This document shows positions 20,850 through 29,772 of a DNA stretch of 64,000 bases, in pieces. Position 1 is the stretch's first letter, and each line of letters starts with the position of its first letter. The notes beneath the pieces are model-generated. The model was not told the origin of the DNA. It was given only the letters and a program-made list of their open reading frames with translations, and did not search any database. Position numbers and translations under genes: made by a program. This DNA is from Devosia sp. (GTDB lineage Bacteria > Pseudomonadota > Alphaproteobacteria > Rhizobiales > Devosiaceae), in the NCBI RefSeq assembly GCF_024707125.1, contig NZ_JANQAH010000007.1, forward strand, positions 1 through 64,000, written 5' to 3'.

Positions 20850-22460
20850 TCATTGTTCGATCGCCCGTCCCTTGAGGGCGAAGAGGCCCCGCGGACGCCG
20901 CTGGATGAACAGGATGATCAGCACCAGGATCAGAATCTTGCCGAGCACCGCGCCGGCATAGGGCTCGAGGAATTTGTTGGCGACGCCGAGCGTCAGTGCG
21001 CCGACAAAGGTGCCCCAGAGATTGCCCACGCCGCCGAAGACCACGACCATGAAACTGTCGATGATGTAGTTTTGGCCGAGGTTGGGAGAGATGTTGTCGA
21101 TCTGTGTGAGTGCGACGCCGGCGAGGCCGGCAATGCCCGAGCCGAGGCCGAAGGTCATGGCATCGACGAATGGGGTGCGGATGCCCATGGCAGAGGCCAT
21201 GCGGCGGTTCTGGGTGACTGCACGCATTTGCAGGCCGAGCGGCGTGCGGTTGAGGACCAGCAGGAGCGCGAAGAAGACGATCAGCGCGAAGATGACGATC
21301 CAGAAGCGGTTGTAGGTGATGGCGAGGCCGAAGAATTCGGTCGAGCCAGACATCCAGGTGGGGGCGATGACCATCTGGTTGGTTGGGCCGAAGATCGAGC
21401 GCACGGTCTGCTGCAGGATCAGCGACAGACCCCAGGTAGCGAGCAGGGTTTCGAGCGGACGGCCATAGAGCCAGCGGATGATGCCGCGCTCGATGCCAAC
21501 GCCGATGGCGCCGGTGACAAGGAAGGCGACGGGCAGGGCGATGAGCAGGGAATAATCGAGCAGGCCCGGGAAATTCTGGCGGATGACGAGCTGGACGAGG
21601 AAGGTCGTATAGGCGCCGAGCATGACCATTTCGCCGTGGGCCATGTTGATGACGCCCATGACGCCGAAGGTGATGGCAAGGCCAATGGCGGCGAGGAGGA
21701 GCACCGAGCCGAGCGAGACGCCGAACCAGACGTTTTGCAGTGCACCCCAGACTGCGCGGCCCTGTTCGAGACCAGCAATGGCGGCCTCGATGGTCGGCTT
21801 TACCTCGTCGGGCGCATTGGAGAGGGCGCCGGTGAGGATGGTGATGGCATTGCGGCCGGCGCCAGCCACGACCTGTGGCACGGCGGCGTTCTTGTCTTCG
21901 ATGCTGGCGTCTTCGCTCGTCAGGATCGTTACGGCGCGAGCAGCCTGCATGGCCGAGCGGACATTGGCGTCGGTTTCGGCAGCGATAGCTTCGTCGAGCA
22001 GTGGCAGATTGGCGGCGTCGGGCTTAGCGAGAAAGCCCTGGGCGGCCGACAGGCGCGTCGAGGGATTGTCGCTCATCAGCGTCATGCCGGAAAGGGCAGC
22101 GGAAATATCGCGCCTCAGGCCGTTGTTGACGCGGATGCGGGAGAGGTCGGCTTCGGCACCGAGATCGACGGCCTCGCCGGTCAAGGGATCGGTGATGGCC
22201 GAGCCGGTCTGGATGATAACACGGCCGGAGGTTTCATCGAGATAGAGATTGCCGTCGGCGAGGGCGGTGAGAACCGGGACCACGCTGTTGTCACCGGTGG
22301 AGGAGAGCTCGACAACGATCTGCGTGAGTTCCTTGAGGCTCGCTTCACCCATGGCGGCGATCTGGGCCGGAATGTCCACGGCATCCTGCGCGCGGGCAAT
22401 TTGCGTGGGGAGCAGAAGCGACAGGGTGAGCAGGGCCAGGCGGAGAAGTTGAGTCAGCAT
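20850..22460 (-). CDS. urtB: Urea ABC transporter permease UrtB
   Basis: This is the second inner-membrane permease of the Urt system, 536 residues. It begins with a signal-like helix (MLTQLLRLALLTLSLLLPTQ), then a periplasmic extension of about 220 residues with HEAT-like helices, which is usual for UrtB and absent from LivH. The LivH-like membrane domain follows (FGVMGVINMAHGEMVMLGAY, FVDAMTFGLGSGIAGLAGVA). ATG 22460 gives the proper signal region. Hairpins separate it from urtA upstream and urtC downstream. Confidence 0.94.
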   Translation of the reverse strand: MLTQLLRLALLTLSLLLPTQIARAQDAVDIPAQIAAMGEASLKELTQIVVELSSTGDNSVVPVLTALADGNLYLDETSGRVIIQTGSAITDPLTGEAVDLGAEADLSRIRVNNGLRRDISAALSGMTLMSDNPSTRLSAAQGFLAKPDAANLPLLDEAIAAETDANVRSAMQAARAVTILTSEDASIEDKNAAVPQVVAGAGRNAITILTGALSNAPDEVKPTIEAAIAGLEQGRAVWGALQNVWFGVSLGSVLLLAAIGLAITFGVMGVINMAHGEMVMLGAYTTFLVQLVIRQNFPGLLDYSLLIALPVAFLVTGAIGVGIERGIIRWLYGRPLETLLATWGLSLILQQTVRSIFGPTNQMVIAPTWMSGSTEFFGLAITYNRFWIVIFALIVFFALLLVLNRTPLGLQMRAVTQNRRMASAMGIRTPFVDAMTFGLGSGIAGLAGVALTQIDNISPNLGQNYIIDSFMVVVFGGVGNLWGTFVGALTLGVANKFLEPYAGAVLGKILILVLIILFIQRRPRGLFALKGRAIEQ

Positions 22461-22494
22461 CGCTTGGAAAGTCCTTGTCGCTGCGAGAGAAAGA

Positions 22495-22519
22495 GGCAGG
22501 GGCGGAGGCCGCCCCTGCC
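22495..22519 (-). promoter_or_regulatory. Intercistronic stem-loop between urtA and urtB
   Basis: This is a perfect 11-bp GC stem (GGCAGGGGCGG, 3-base loop, CCGCCCCTGCC), followed on the minus strand by a pyrimidine-rich TCTTTCTCTC. It sits in the gap after urtA. Such hairpins often protect or partly terminate the message so that the binding protein is made in excess over the membrane subunits. Confidence 0.6.
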
Positions 22520-22537
22520 GGGAGCTAAGCGCTGGGC

Positions 22538-23845
22538 TTACTGTGCTGCGACAGCGCCGCCGCAGGACTTGGTTTCGGTGTTGTAGTTGCCGCAGTTGAC
22601 CGGGGCGGTCCAATCGGCTTCCAGCATCTTGGATTCGGGCAGGAAGTCGGACCATGCGTCGCCGGGGACGAGGTCTTCGGTTTCCCAGACCACGAAGAAC
22701 TGGCCGTCATCCTGGATTTCGCCAATCAGCACGGGCTTGGTGATGTGGTGGTTGGGGAGCATCTTGGCGACGCCGCCGGTCAGGTTCGGGGTTTCGAGGC
22801 CGACGATCGAGTCGATGACAGCATCGGCTTCGGTCGAACCGGCAGCTTCCACGGCCTTTACCCAGAGGTTGAAGCCGATCACGTGGGCTTCCATCGGGTC
22901 ATTGGTGACGCGGGTGTCGGAGCCGATGAATTTCTGCCAATCAGCAATGAAGGCTTCGTTTTCGGGGGTGTCGACCGACATGAAGTAGTTCCATGCGGCG
23001 AGGTGGCCCACCAGCGGGGTGGTGTCGAAGCCGGAGAGTTCTTCTTCGCCGACCGAGAAGGCGACGACCGGGATGTCTTCGGCCTTGATGCCCTGGTTGC
23101 CCAGCTCACGGTAGAACGGCACGTTGGCGTCGCCGTTGATGGTCGAGACCACGGCGGTCTTCTTGCCTTCCGAACCGAAGGCCTTGATGTCGGAGACGAT
23201 GGTCTGCCAATCGGAATGACCGAAGGGCGTGTAGTTGATCATGATGTCTTCTTTGGCGACGCCCTTATCGAGCAGGTACTGCTCGAGGATCTTGTTGGTC
23301 GTCTGCGGATAGACATAGTCGGTGCCTGCGAGCACCCAGCGTTCCACGCCTTCTTCATCGGCGAGGTAATCGACGGCCGGGATGGCCTGCTGGTTCGGCG
23401 AAGCGCCGGTGTAGAACACGTTGCGCTGGGATTCTTCGCCTTCGTACTGGACAGGGTAGAAGAGCAGCGAGTTCAGTTCTTCAAAGACCGGGAGAACGGA
23501 CTTGCGGCAGACCGAGGTCCAGCACCCGAAAACCGCGTCAACGCCGTCGACTTCGATCAGCTGCCGAGCGAGTTCGGCGGCCAGCGGCCAGTCCGAAGCA
23601 ATATCGACCACGACGGGTTCGAGCTTCTTGCCCAGAACGCCGCCCTTGGCGTTTTGCTGTTCGATCAGGAACAGCATGGTGTCCTTGAGGGTGGTTTCCG
23701 AAATCGCCATTGTGCCCGAAAGCGAGTGGAGGATACCAACCTTGATGGTGTCTTCCTGTGCCATGGTCGGAACAACCATGGGCAGGGAAATGCTGCCGGC
23801 GAGTGCCGCGGCGAGCAGGGCGCTTTTTGCGCGGGTGAAGTTCAT
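22538..23845 (-). CDS. urtA: Urea ABC transporter substrate-binding protein UrtA
   Basis: This 435-residue periplasmic urea receptor (Peripla_BP_5) has a signal peptide (ALLAAALAGSISLPMVVPTMA) and then DTIKVGILHSLSGTMAISET, VDAVFGCWTSVCRKSVLPVF, FYPVQYEGEESQRNVFYTGA and ATDYVYPQTTN-type sequence (AGTDYVYPQTTNKILEQYL), all diagnostic for UrtA. The last line of the protein is Cys-containing. A GGGA RBS precedes ATG 23845. It is the first gene of the urt operon and divergent from the sensor kinase. Confidence 0.96.
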   Translation of the reverse strand: MNFTRAKSALLAAALAGSISLPMVVPTMAQEDTIKVGILHSLSGTMAISETTLKDTMLFLIEQQNAKGGVLGKKLEPVVVDIASDWPLAAELARQLIEVDGVDAVFGCWTSVCRKSVLPVFEELNSLLFYPVQYEGEESQRNVFYTGASPNQQAIPAVDYLADEEGVERWVLAGTDYVYPQTTNKILEQYLLDKGVAKEDIMINYTPFGHSDWQTIVSDIKAFGSEGKKTAVVSTINGDANVPFYRELGNQGIKAEDIPVVAFSVGEEELSGFDTTPLVGHLAAWNYFMSVDTPENEAFIADWQKFIGSDTRVTNDPMEAHVIGFNLWVKAVEAAGSTEADAVIDSIVGLETPNLTGGVAKMLPNHHITKPVLIGEIQDDGQFFVVWETEDLVPGDAWSDFLPESKMLEADWTAPVNCGNYNTETKSCGGAVAAQ

Positions 23846-23937
23846 AAGTTCGTCCCTCTAACTTTGTTGACCCCAGGAGACAGCCAAGGGAGGCGCCTCG
23901 ATGGGGGCACCTGAGACGATTTTTTAACGCTGCCCTA

Positions 23938-23953
23938 TACGTCGATTGACGTA
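23938..23953. promoter_or_regulatory. Inverted repeat TACGTC-N4-GACGTA in the urtA / sensor-kinase divergent region
   Basis: TACGTC, a 4-base spacer GATT, then GACGTA forms a perfect 6+6 dyad. It lies 93 bases upstream of urtA and 134 bases upstream of the kinase gene, in a 241-base divergent gap. The size and symmetry suit a NarL/FixJ-type regulator, and such a regulator is encoded next door at 27445. Binding is inferred only. Confidence 0.5.
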
Positions 23954-24086
23954 ACTGCCTGACAGACAGATTCCGCCTAGTGCCGGAAGGGCCTGAAAAA
24001 CCGCGTGATTTTGCCAAAAACCGTGCTAAGACAGGCGTGGCGAATTTTTGGGCAGCGCGGCGAATTGGTTAAGGCTTGAGCGAATA

Positions 24087-27000
24087 ATGGCGCGGCAACG
24101 GATCATTCCCATCAGGCGCGAATACAATCGCTGGGTCGCCAATCAGACGCTTGAGGACTATGCGCTGCGTTTTACCGCCAAGTCGGCGCGGCGTTTTTCA
24201 AACGATCGAATCTCGCAGACGGCCATTGGCGCGATCTCGTTTTTGGCGCTGGAGGCCATTGGCGGTAGCATTACGTTGTCATATGGGACAACCAATGCGC
24301 TGATTGCGATAGTCGTCGCGTCAATCGCCATCCTGCTTGTTGGCATCCCCATCTCGCGCTATGCGACGCGGCATGGCGTGGACGTCGACCTGCTCACCCG
24401 CGGGGCGAGCTTTGGCTATATCGGCTCGACGATCACCTCGCTGATCTACGCGAGTTTTACCTTCATCCTCTTCGCCATTGAAGCCTCGATCATGTCGAGC
24501 GCGCTGCAATTGGCTTTCGGCATTCCGCTCTGGATAGGGCACATCATTTCGGCGCTGATCGTCATTCCGCTGGTGACGCATGGCATCAGGATGATTTCGA
24601 GCTTTCAGGTGCTGACGCAGCCGATCTGGCTCGTGCTGAATATTCTTCCCTTTTTCTTCATCGCCTTTCTGGATTGGGAAAAGTTCGACCTTTGGCGGGC
24701 CTTTGCTGGGCTGGGGCAGCCGGAAGGGGCGGCGGGCAGCATTGCGCCTTTTGACATCGCCAAGTTTGGGGCGGCCTCGGCGGTGATCCTGGCGCTGATG
24801 ACGCAGATCGGTGAGCAGGTCGATTTTTTGCGATTTTTGCCGGCGGAGGGTGCGCCGAAGTGGCGGCACAAGGTCGGGATTTTTCTGGCTGGGGCAGGGT
24901 GGGTTGTCGTTGGTGCGCCCAAGCTGATCGCGGGGTCGTTCCTGGCTTTTCTTGCGCTGTCGGCGGGCGTTTCGCCCGAGCATGCGTCAGAGCCCGGTTA
25001 CATGTATGCCGTAGCCTTTGGCTACATGATCCCCAATGAGTTCATTGCCCTGATGCTGATGGCCGTCTTCGTGGTGGTCAGCCAGCTCAAGATCAATGTG
25101 ATGAACGCCTATGCCGGGTCGCTGGCCTGGTCGAACTTCTTCTCGCGGCTGACCCATAGCCATCCGGGTCGGGTTGTCTGGTTGCTCTTCAATGTCGCCA
25201 TTGCGCTGCTTCTTATGGAGCTGGGCATCTATCGGCTGCTGGAAGAGACGCTCGGCATCTTTTCCATCATTGCCATGGCTTGGCTCTGCTCGATTTCGGC
25301 CGATCTTTTCGTCAACAAGCCGCTGGGCCTGTCGCCGCCCGGTATCGAGTTCAAGCGCGCGCATCTCTATGACATCAATCCCGTCGGTGTCGGGTCGATG
25401 CTGCTGTCGGCGGTGATCGCGCTGGCGGCGCATTTTGGTGCTTTTGGCGAGATGGCTGCGGCGCTGGCGCCTTATATCGCACTGGTGGTTTGTTTCATCG
25501 CATCGCCGGCCATCGCCTGGGCCACCAAGGGGAAATATTACCTCGCCCGCAAACCGCGGAAAGCATGGGCGAACAAGACCTCGCTGACTTGTTCGATCTG
25601 CGAACACCCCTTCGAGCCCGAGGACATGGCTTGGTGCCCCGCCTATGCGGCGCCGATCTGTTCGCTCTGCTGTTCGCTCGATGCGCGTTGCCATGACATG
25701 TGCAAGCCGCACGCGCATTTCCGGGCGCAGACGCATGCGGTGGCTTCGAGCGTGCTGCCGCAATGGGCGATCGAGAAATTGCAAACCCGGCTTGGGCGCT
25801 ACGGCATGTCCATGGGCATTGCGACGGCGATCCTCGGCGGCATCCTTGGGCTGATCTATTATTTCGCCAGCCAATCGGCGCCGCATACGGCCGATGTGGT
25901 GGGCGGCACACTACTCGTGGTGTTCTTCGTCTTCGCGGTGGCCGCGGGGATCATGACGTGGTTCCTCGTGCTGGCGCATGACAGCCGGCTGGTTGCCGAA
26001 GAGGAGAGCACGCGACAAAACACGCTGCTGCTCAAGGAAATCGACGCCCACGGCAAGACCGATGCCGAGTTGCAGCGCGCCAAGGAAAAGGCCGAGGCGG
26101 CCAATCAGGCCAAGTCGCGCTACGTCGTCGGCCTCAGCCACGAATTGCGCACGCCGCTCAACGCGGTGATGGGCTATGCGCAGATATTGGAGCGCGATCC
26201 CGAAGTGCCGGAGAACAGGCGTGGCTCAGTGCAAGTCATCCGCCGCAGTGCCGAGCATCTGTCGGGGCTGATCGATGGCCTGCTCGATATTTCCAAGATC
26301 GAGGCGGGGCGGCTGCACGTCTATTCGAACGAGATCAATATCCAGGATTTTCTGGATCAGATCGTCGACATGTTCCGGCTGCAGGCGGGAGCCAAGGGGC
26401 TGGAATTTCGCCATACGCGCGCCAAGGCCCTGCCGATCTATGTGCGGACCGACGAAAAGCGGCTGCGGCAAATATTGGTCAATCTGCTCTCGAACGCCAT
26501 CAAGTTCACCAGCTCGGGCCATGTCAGCTTCGAGGTCACCTATCGCATGCAGGTGGCGACGTTCACGGTCTCGGACAGCGGCAGCGGTATTTCACCTGGC
26601 GATCTCGACCATATCTTCGAGCCCTTCGTGCGTGGTGAAGCCGAGCATAATCGCTTTACGCCGGGCCTTGGCCTTGGGCTAACCATCACAAAACTGCTGA
26701 CGGAAACGCTGGGTGGCGAAATCACCGTGTCGAGCACGGTTGGCGTCGGTACCCGCTTTCAGGCGCGGTTGATGCTGGCGAAGGTCGAGCGCCTGAGCCA
26801 AGGCCGGGCCGATCTGCGCCGCATCGTCGGTTATGCCGGGCCGGCGCGGGTGCTCATGGTGGTCGACGACAATCAGGACCATCGCGAATTGATGCGCGAA
26901 ATGCTCTCGCCTTTGGGCTTTGTCGTGCTGACGGCGGCCGATGGTCTTGCGTGCCTCGATCTTGTCGCTACCACGCGGCCTGATATGTTTTTCGTCGATA

Positions 27001-27458
27001 TCCGCATGCCGGGCATGAGCGGATGGGATCTCGTCTCGGCCCTGCGCGAACGGGGTATTGCCGAGCCCATCGTCATGCTCTCGGCCAATATCGGCGATGG
27101 GGCAGGGCCGGCCAGTCGCGATGCCGGACACAATGACGCGCTGGCAAAGCCCTTCGACCTCGCGCAATTGCTCGACAAGATCGGGGCGCAACTGGCGCTG
27201 GACTGGACCTATTTCGAGGCTCAGACGCCCAAGCTAAAGAGGACGAAAAAGCTGCGTTCGCCTGGGGTTGAGCACTTGCGTGACTTGGCCAATCTGGGGC
27301 AAATCGGCCATATCAGAGGGATAGAAGCGAAATTGACCGAACTGGCCGTCGATCCCAATAACGAGCCCTTGGTGACCGCCTTGCGCGGGCACATGGAGAG
27401 CTTCGATTTCGACGGCTATGCGGAACTGCTCGAACGGGTCAGCCATGAGCCGGATTGA
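24087..27458 (+). CDS. Hybrid histidine kinase with an NCS1 transporter-like sensor domain
   Basis: This 1123-residue membrane protein has four parts. Residues about 30-490 form roughly twelve helices of the NCS1 purine/cytosine/allantoin permease family (LLTRGASFGYIGSTITS, AYAGSLAWSNFFSRL). Residues about 501-538 are Cys-rich (CSICEHPF..., CSLCCSLDARCHDMC). A membrane hairpin follows, then HisKA (His in SHELRTPLNAVMGY, about 684) and HATPase_c (LVNLLSNAIKFTSSG, GLGLGLTITKLL). A receiver domain has Asp about 971 (FFVDIRMPGMSG), with a helical tail. It starts at ATG 24087. It is divergent from urtA and overlaps its response regulator by 14 bases. It probably senses urea or a related purine/urea metabolite through the transporter domain, like CbrA-type sensors. 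Confidence 0.9.
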   Translation: MARQRIIPIRREYNRWVANQTLEDYALRFTAKSARRFSNDRISQTAIGAISFLALEAIGGSITLSYGTTNALIAIVVASIAILLVGIPISRYATRHGVDVDLLTRGASFGYIGSTITSLIYASFTFILFAIEASIMSSALQLAFGIPLWIGHIISALIVIPLVTHGIRMISSFQVLTQPIWLVLNILPFFFIAFLDWEKFDLWRAFAGLGQPEGAAGSIAPFDIAKFGAASAVILALMTQIGEQVDFLRFLPAEGAPKWRHKVGIFLAGAGWVVVGAPKLIAGSFLAFLALSAGVSPEHASEPGYMYAVAFGYMIPNEFIALMLMAVFVVVSQLKINVMNAYAGSLAWSNFFSRLTHSHPGRVVWLLFNVAIALLLMELGIYRLLEETLGIFSIIAMAWLCSISADLFVNKPLGLSPPGIEFKRAHLYDINPVGVGSMLLSAVIALAAHFGAFGEMAAALAPYIALVVCFIASPAIAWATKGKYYLARKPRKAWANKTSLTCSICEHPFEPEDMAWCPAYAAPICSLCCSLDARCHDMCKPHAHFRAQTHAVASSVLPQWAIEKLQTRLGRYGMSMGIATAILGGILGLIYYFASQSAPHTADVVGGTLLVVFFVFAVAAGIMTWFLVLAHDSRLVAEEESTRQNTLLLKEIDAHGKTDAELQRAKEKAEAANQAKSRYVVGLSHELRTPLNAVMGYAQILERDPEVPENRRGSVQVIRRSAEHLSGLIDGLLDISKIEAGRLHVYSNEINIQDFLDQIVDMFRLQAGAKGLEFRHTRAKALPIYVRTDEKRLRQILVNLLSNAIKFTSSGHVSFEVTYRMQVATFTVSDSGSGISPGDLDHIFEPFVRGEAEHNRFTPGLGLGLTITKLLTETLGGEITVSSTVGVGTRFQARLMLAKVERLSQGRADLRRIVGYAGPARVLMVVDDNQDHRELMREMLSPLGFVVLTAADGLACLDLVATTRPDMFFVDIRMPGMSGWDLVSALRERGIAEPIVMLSANIGDGAGPASRDAGHNDALAKPFDLAQLLDKIGAQLALDWTYFEAQTPKLKRTKKLRSPGVEHLRDLANLGQIGHIRGIEAKLTELAVDPNNEPLVTALRGHMESFDFDGYAELLERVSHEPD

Positions 27459-28371
27459 GAAGGACCAAGACATTGTCCTGCTTGTCGATGACTCGCCGGA
27501 GTCCCTGGGCTTCCTGACGACCGCGCTTGAAGAAGCGGGTGTGACCGTGCTGGTGGCGCGCAGCGGCGAGGCGGCGCTCAATATCGTGCAGCGCGTCGTG
27601 CCCGATGTGGTGCTGATGGATGCGGTCATGCCCGGGCTCGATGGTTTTGAAACCTGCCGTCGTTTGAAAGCCATGGCGCCGCTGACCCACGTGCCTGTCA
27701 TCTTCATGACCGGGCTGACCGAAACCGAGCACATCGTCCATGCGCTCGAAAGCGGCGGCGTGGACTATCTCTCAAAGCCCATCAATGTCGACGAATTGCG
27801 CGCCCGTATCCGGGTGCACCTCGCCAATGCCCGCCGCGCCCAGAGCGCGCGGATTGCGCTCGATGCGGCCGGCCGGCATCTGGTGGCCTTTGGCGCCGAT
27901 GCTGCAGTGCTCTGGTCGACGCCGCAGGCAAACAAGCTGCTTGAACGCTCCGGCATGGATTCGGACCATCAAGCCGATATGTCCGGCGGTTTCTCTCGTT
28001 GGCGCCTCGATCATGGCGATGCGGCACCGGGCAGTGGGTTCGATCTCAACCTGCCGGGCGCGCCGGGACTGCAATTTGCCTTCCTCGGTGTCGTTGGCGG
28101 CGATGAATATCTCTTCCGCCTCACCGGTGCGCAGGAAGAGGGGCAGGAGGACAATCTCCGCCAGCACTTTGGGTTGACGCAGCGTGAGAGCGAAGTGCTG
28201 CTCTGGATCGCGCGGGGAAAATCCAACCGCGATATCGGCGATATTCTCGGCCTCAGCCCGCGGACGGTGAACAAGCACCTCGAACAGGTCTATGCCAAGC
28301 TCGGTGTTGAAAACCGCGCCTCGGCCGCCATCAAGGTCATTCAGGCCATGCAGGCAAGCTTCGAGCTTTAG
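27445..28371 (+). CDS. LuxR/NarL-type response regulator partnered with the transporter-kinase
   Basis: This 308-residue protein has an N-terminal receiver domain (LLVDDSPESLGFL, phospho-Asp in VVLMDAVMPGLDG, Lys in YLSKPINVDEL). A variable middle of about 100 residues follows. The C-terminal LuxR-type helix-turn-helix reads LTQRESEVLLWIARGKSNRD and LGLSPRTVNKHLEQVYAKLG. It starts at ATG 27445 inside the end of the kinase gene, so the pair is translationally coupled. The natural targets would be the divergent urt operon and the urease genes. Confidence 0.93.
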   Translation: MSRIEKDQDIVLLVDDSPESLGFLTTALEEAGVTVLVARSGEAALNIVQRVVPDVVLMDAVMPGLDGFETCRRLKAMAPLTHVPVIFMTGLTETEHIVHALESGGVDYLSKPINVDELRARIRVHLANARRAQSARIALDAAGRHLVAFGADAAVLWSTPQANKLLERSGMDSDHQADMSGGFSRWRLDHGDAAPGSGFDLNLPGAPGLQFAFLGVVGGDEYLFRLTGAQEEGQEDNLRQHFGLTQRESEVLLWIARGKSNRDIGDILGLSPRTVNKHLEQVYAKLGVENRASAAIKVIQAMQASFEL

Positions 28372-28511
28372 GGCTTTCCCCTAGTTTGGGTCTGCAAACG
28401 CGTTTAGTGCGCATGAAACGCATATTCTAAGCCTCCTCAATTGCCCAAAGTGGCGCCCTCGGGTTCTCTCGCTCGTGTCGAAACCGACATGTTTTCAAGG
28501 GAGTAACGAGT

Positions 28512-28838
28512 ATGAAGACTGTGATCGCACTTTCCGTCGTGGCTGCCATGGCGATGACTTCGGGCGCTCATGCCGGCGGCTTCTTCGCCAAGCGCACCAA
28601 CAATGTTCTCAGCAATATCACCGGCCTCGTCGCGACGGTGGGCGATGTCGCCGAAGTGGGCAATGTCAATGTCCTCAACGGCAATACCGTCGCCGTGGGC
28701 AATAACAGCAGCATTCTCTCGGGCATTCTGAGCGGCAACAACACTGCCAATGGCAATTCCATTCTCAATGGCGTGCTGAACGGCAACGGCATCCTGGGCA
28801 TCGGCGGCCAGAACCAGACCAAGAAGCACGGCTGGTAG
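28512..28838 (+). CDS. Secreted Asn/Gly-rich repetitive protein
   Basis: This 108-residue protein has a signal peptide (VIALSVVAAMAMTSGAHA). The mature part is built from short Asn/Gly-rich units with regularly placed Leu/Ile/Val (VNVLNGNTVAVGNNSSILSG, ILSGNNTANGNSILNGVLNG), then a basic tail QTKKHGW. The regular hydrophobic and Asn pattern suggests a beta-solenoid or curlin-like fold. No family is recognised. A GGGAG RBS precedes ATG 28512 and a strong terminator follows, so it is monocistronic. Confidence 0.7.
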   Translation: MKTVIALSVVAAMAMTSGAHAGGFFAKRTNNVLSNITGLVATVGDVAEVGNVNVLNGNTVAVGNNSSILSGILSGNNTANGNSILNGVLNGNGILGIGGQNQTKKHGW

Positions 28839-28882
28839 CTCCTGCGGCGGGGTGTTACCTCCAACCCGCCACGGACGCCAGA

Positions 28883-28914
28883 CCCGCGCCGGAGCCCCCC
28901 GGCGCGGGTTTTTA
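28883..28914 (+). terminator. Rho-independent terminator after the Asn/Gly-rich gene
   Basis: A 10-bp GC stem (CCCGCGCCGG, loop AGCCCC, CCGGCGCGGG) is followed by TTTTTA. This is an unambiguous terminator for the 28512 gene, placed ahead of the convergent XRE regulator. Confidence 0.9.
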
Positions 28915-28935
28915 TTACTGCGAAGGCACAAGGGA

Positions 28936-29574
28936 TCAGGAGGCGGGGGCCATCTGCCGCCAAAGCGTGAGGGAATGCCGCTCCCCTTCGTCAGGTGTCA
29001 GGCGAACCTCTTCAAGCCGGATTTCCTTGCCTTCGAGGCCGGTTGCTTCGCGAAAACTCGGTTCCACCAGACAGAGGCGCGTGCCGACCACCGTGTGAAT
29101 GGTCTTGGTGATGATCGCGCACCAGTCGCGACCATTCTCCACGAAGGGGATGGTGATCTTGAGGCTCACCACGCCGGCCGGTCGAGCCAGCAATTCGCAG
29201 AAGCGGGCATGAACCGGAGCAAAGGCTGGATTTTTCTGCGGGTCGATCACCCAGCCGAAGCGATCGAGCGGGCCGGATGAAAGTTTCAGTGGCCGGCTGC
29301 AGGCGATGATCGTGTGGCTGGCATCCATCAGCAGCAGGTTCTGGTGCGACTCTTCCACGAAATAGCGCAGGGCTACCAGCGGATCGGCCTCGGGGCCCCA
29401 GATCAGGCGGCGGATGGCTTCGATATTGTGCGGGCGGGGGGCGTCTCGCCCACTTTCCCAGCGGCTGACCTGGCTCTGCGTGACGCCGAGGCTTTTGGCG
29501 ACGGCGTCCTGTTGCAGGCGGGCGCGGATGCGCCAATTGCGCAGGGCGGTGCAAAGTTCACTCGGTTTTGGCAT
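28936..29574 (-). CDS. XRE-family transcriptional regulator with a PAS-like C-terminal domain
   Basis: This 212-residue protein has a Cro/C1-type helix-turn-helix at about residues 8-60 (LQQDAVAKSLGVTQSQVSRW, ESGRDAPRPHNIEAIRRLI). Residues about 75-200 resemble a PAS-like sensor (NLLLMDASHTIIACSRPLKL). Its ligand and targets are not evident. The divergent neighbour is the beta-barrel gene at 29773, whose shared upstream region it may control. Both flanking plus-strand genes encode exported proteins. Confidence 0.82.
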   Translation of the reverse strand: MPKPSELCTALRNWRIRARLQQDAVAKSLGVTQSQVSRWESGRDAPRPHNIEAIRRLIWGPEADPLVALRYFVEESHQNLLLMDASHTIIACSRPLKLSSGPLDRFGWVIDPQKNPAFAPVHARFCELLARPAGVVSLKITIPFVENGRDWCAIITKTIHTVVGTRLCLVEPSFREATGLEGKEIRLEEVRLTPDEGERHSLTLWRQMAPAS

Positions 29575-29772
29575 GGCCAGCTCCTTTTGAGTGGAGCCAA
29601 AATCCCGGAGTGATGCCGAAGATCATAGTTAATAGAATACTTACGCGAGCAACTTCCAGCATTAAGGCTTAATCTCAACGCTGCCGGGCAGGTAAATGTA
29701 CTGACCCTCTACGTGAAATATTGGTTACTGAACTATGAGCATTCTCATCCGGTAGCTCCGCCGGAGATTGAG

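Noticed and set aside
20796..22586. Open frame of about 596 codons on the plus strand across urtB
   Set aside because: It lies wholly opposite urtB, has no RBS or family similarity, and its composition (Asp/Glu/Gly-rich, fixed by codon positions of urtB) is that of an antisense shadow in GC-rich DNA.
28396..28405. AAACGCGTTT palindrome upstream of the Asn/Gly-rich gene
   Set aside because: Ten bases is too short to be significant in a 64-kb window and it sits beside no recognised regulator.
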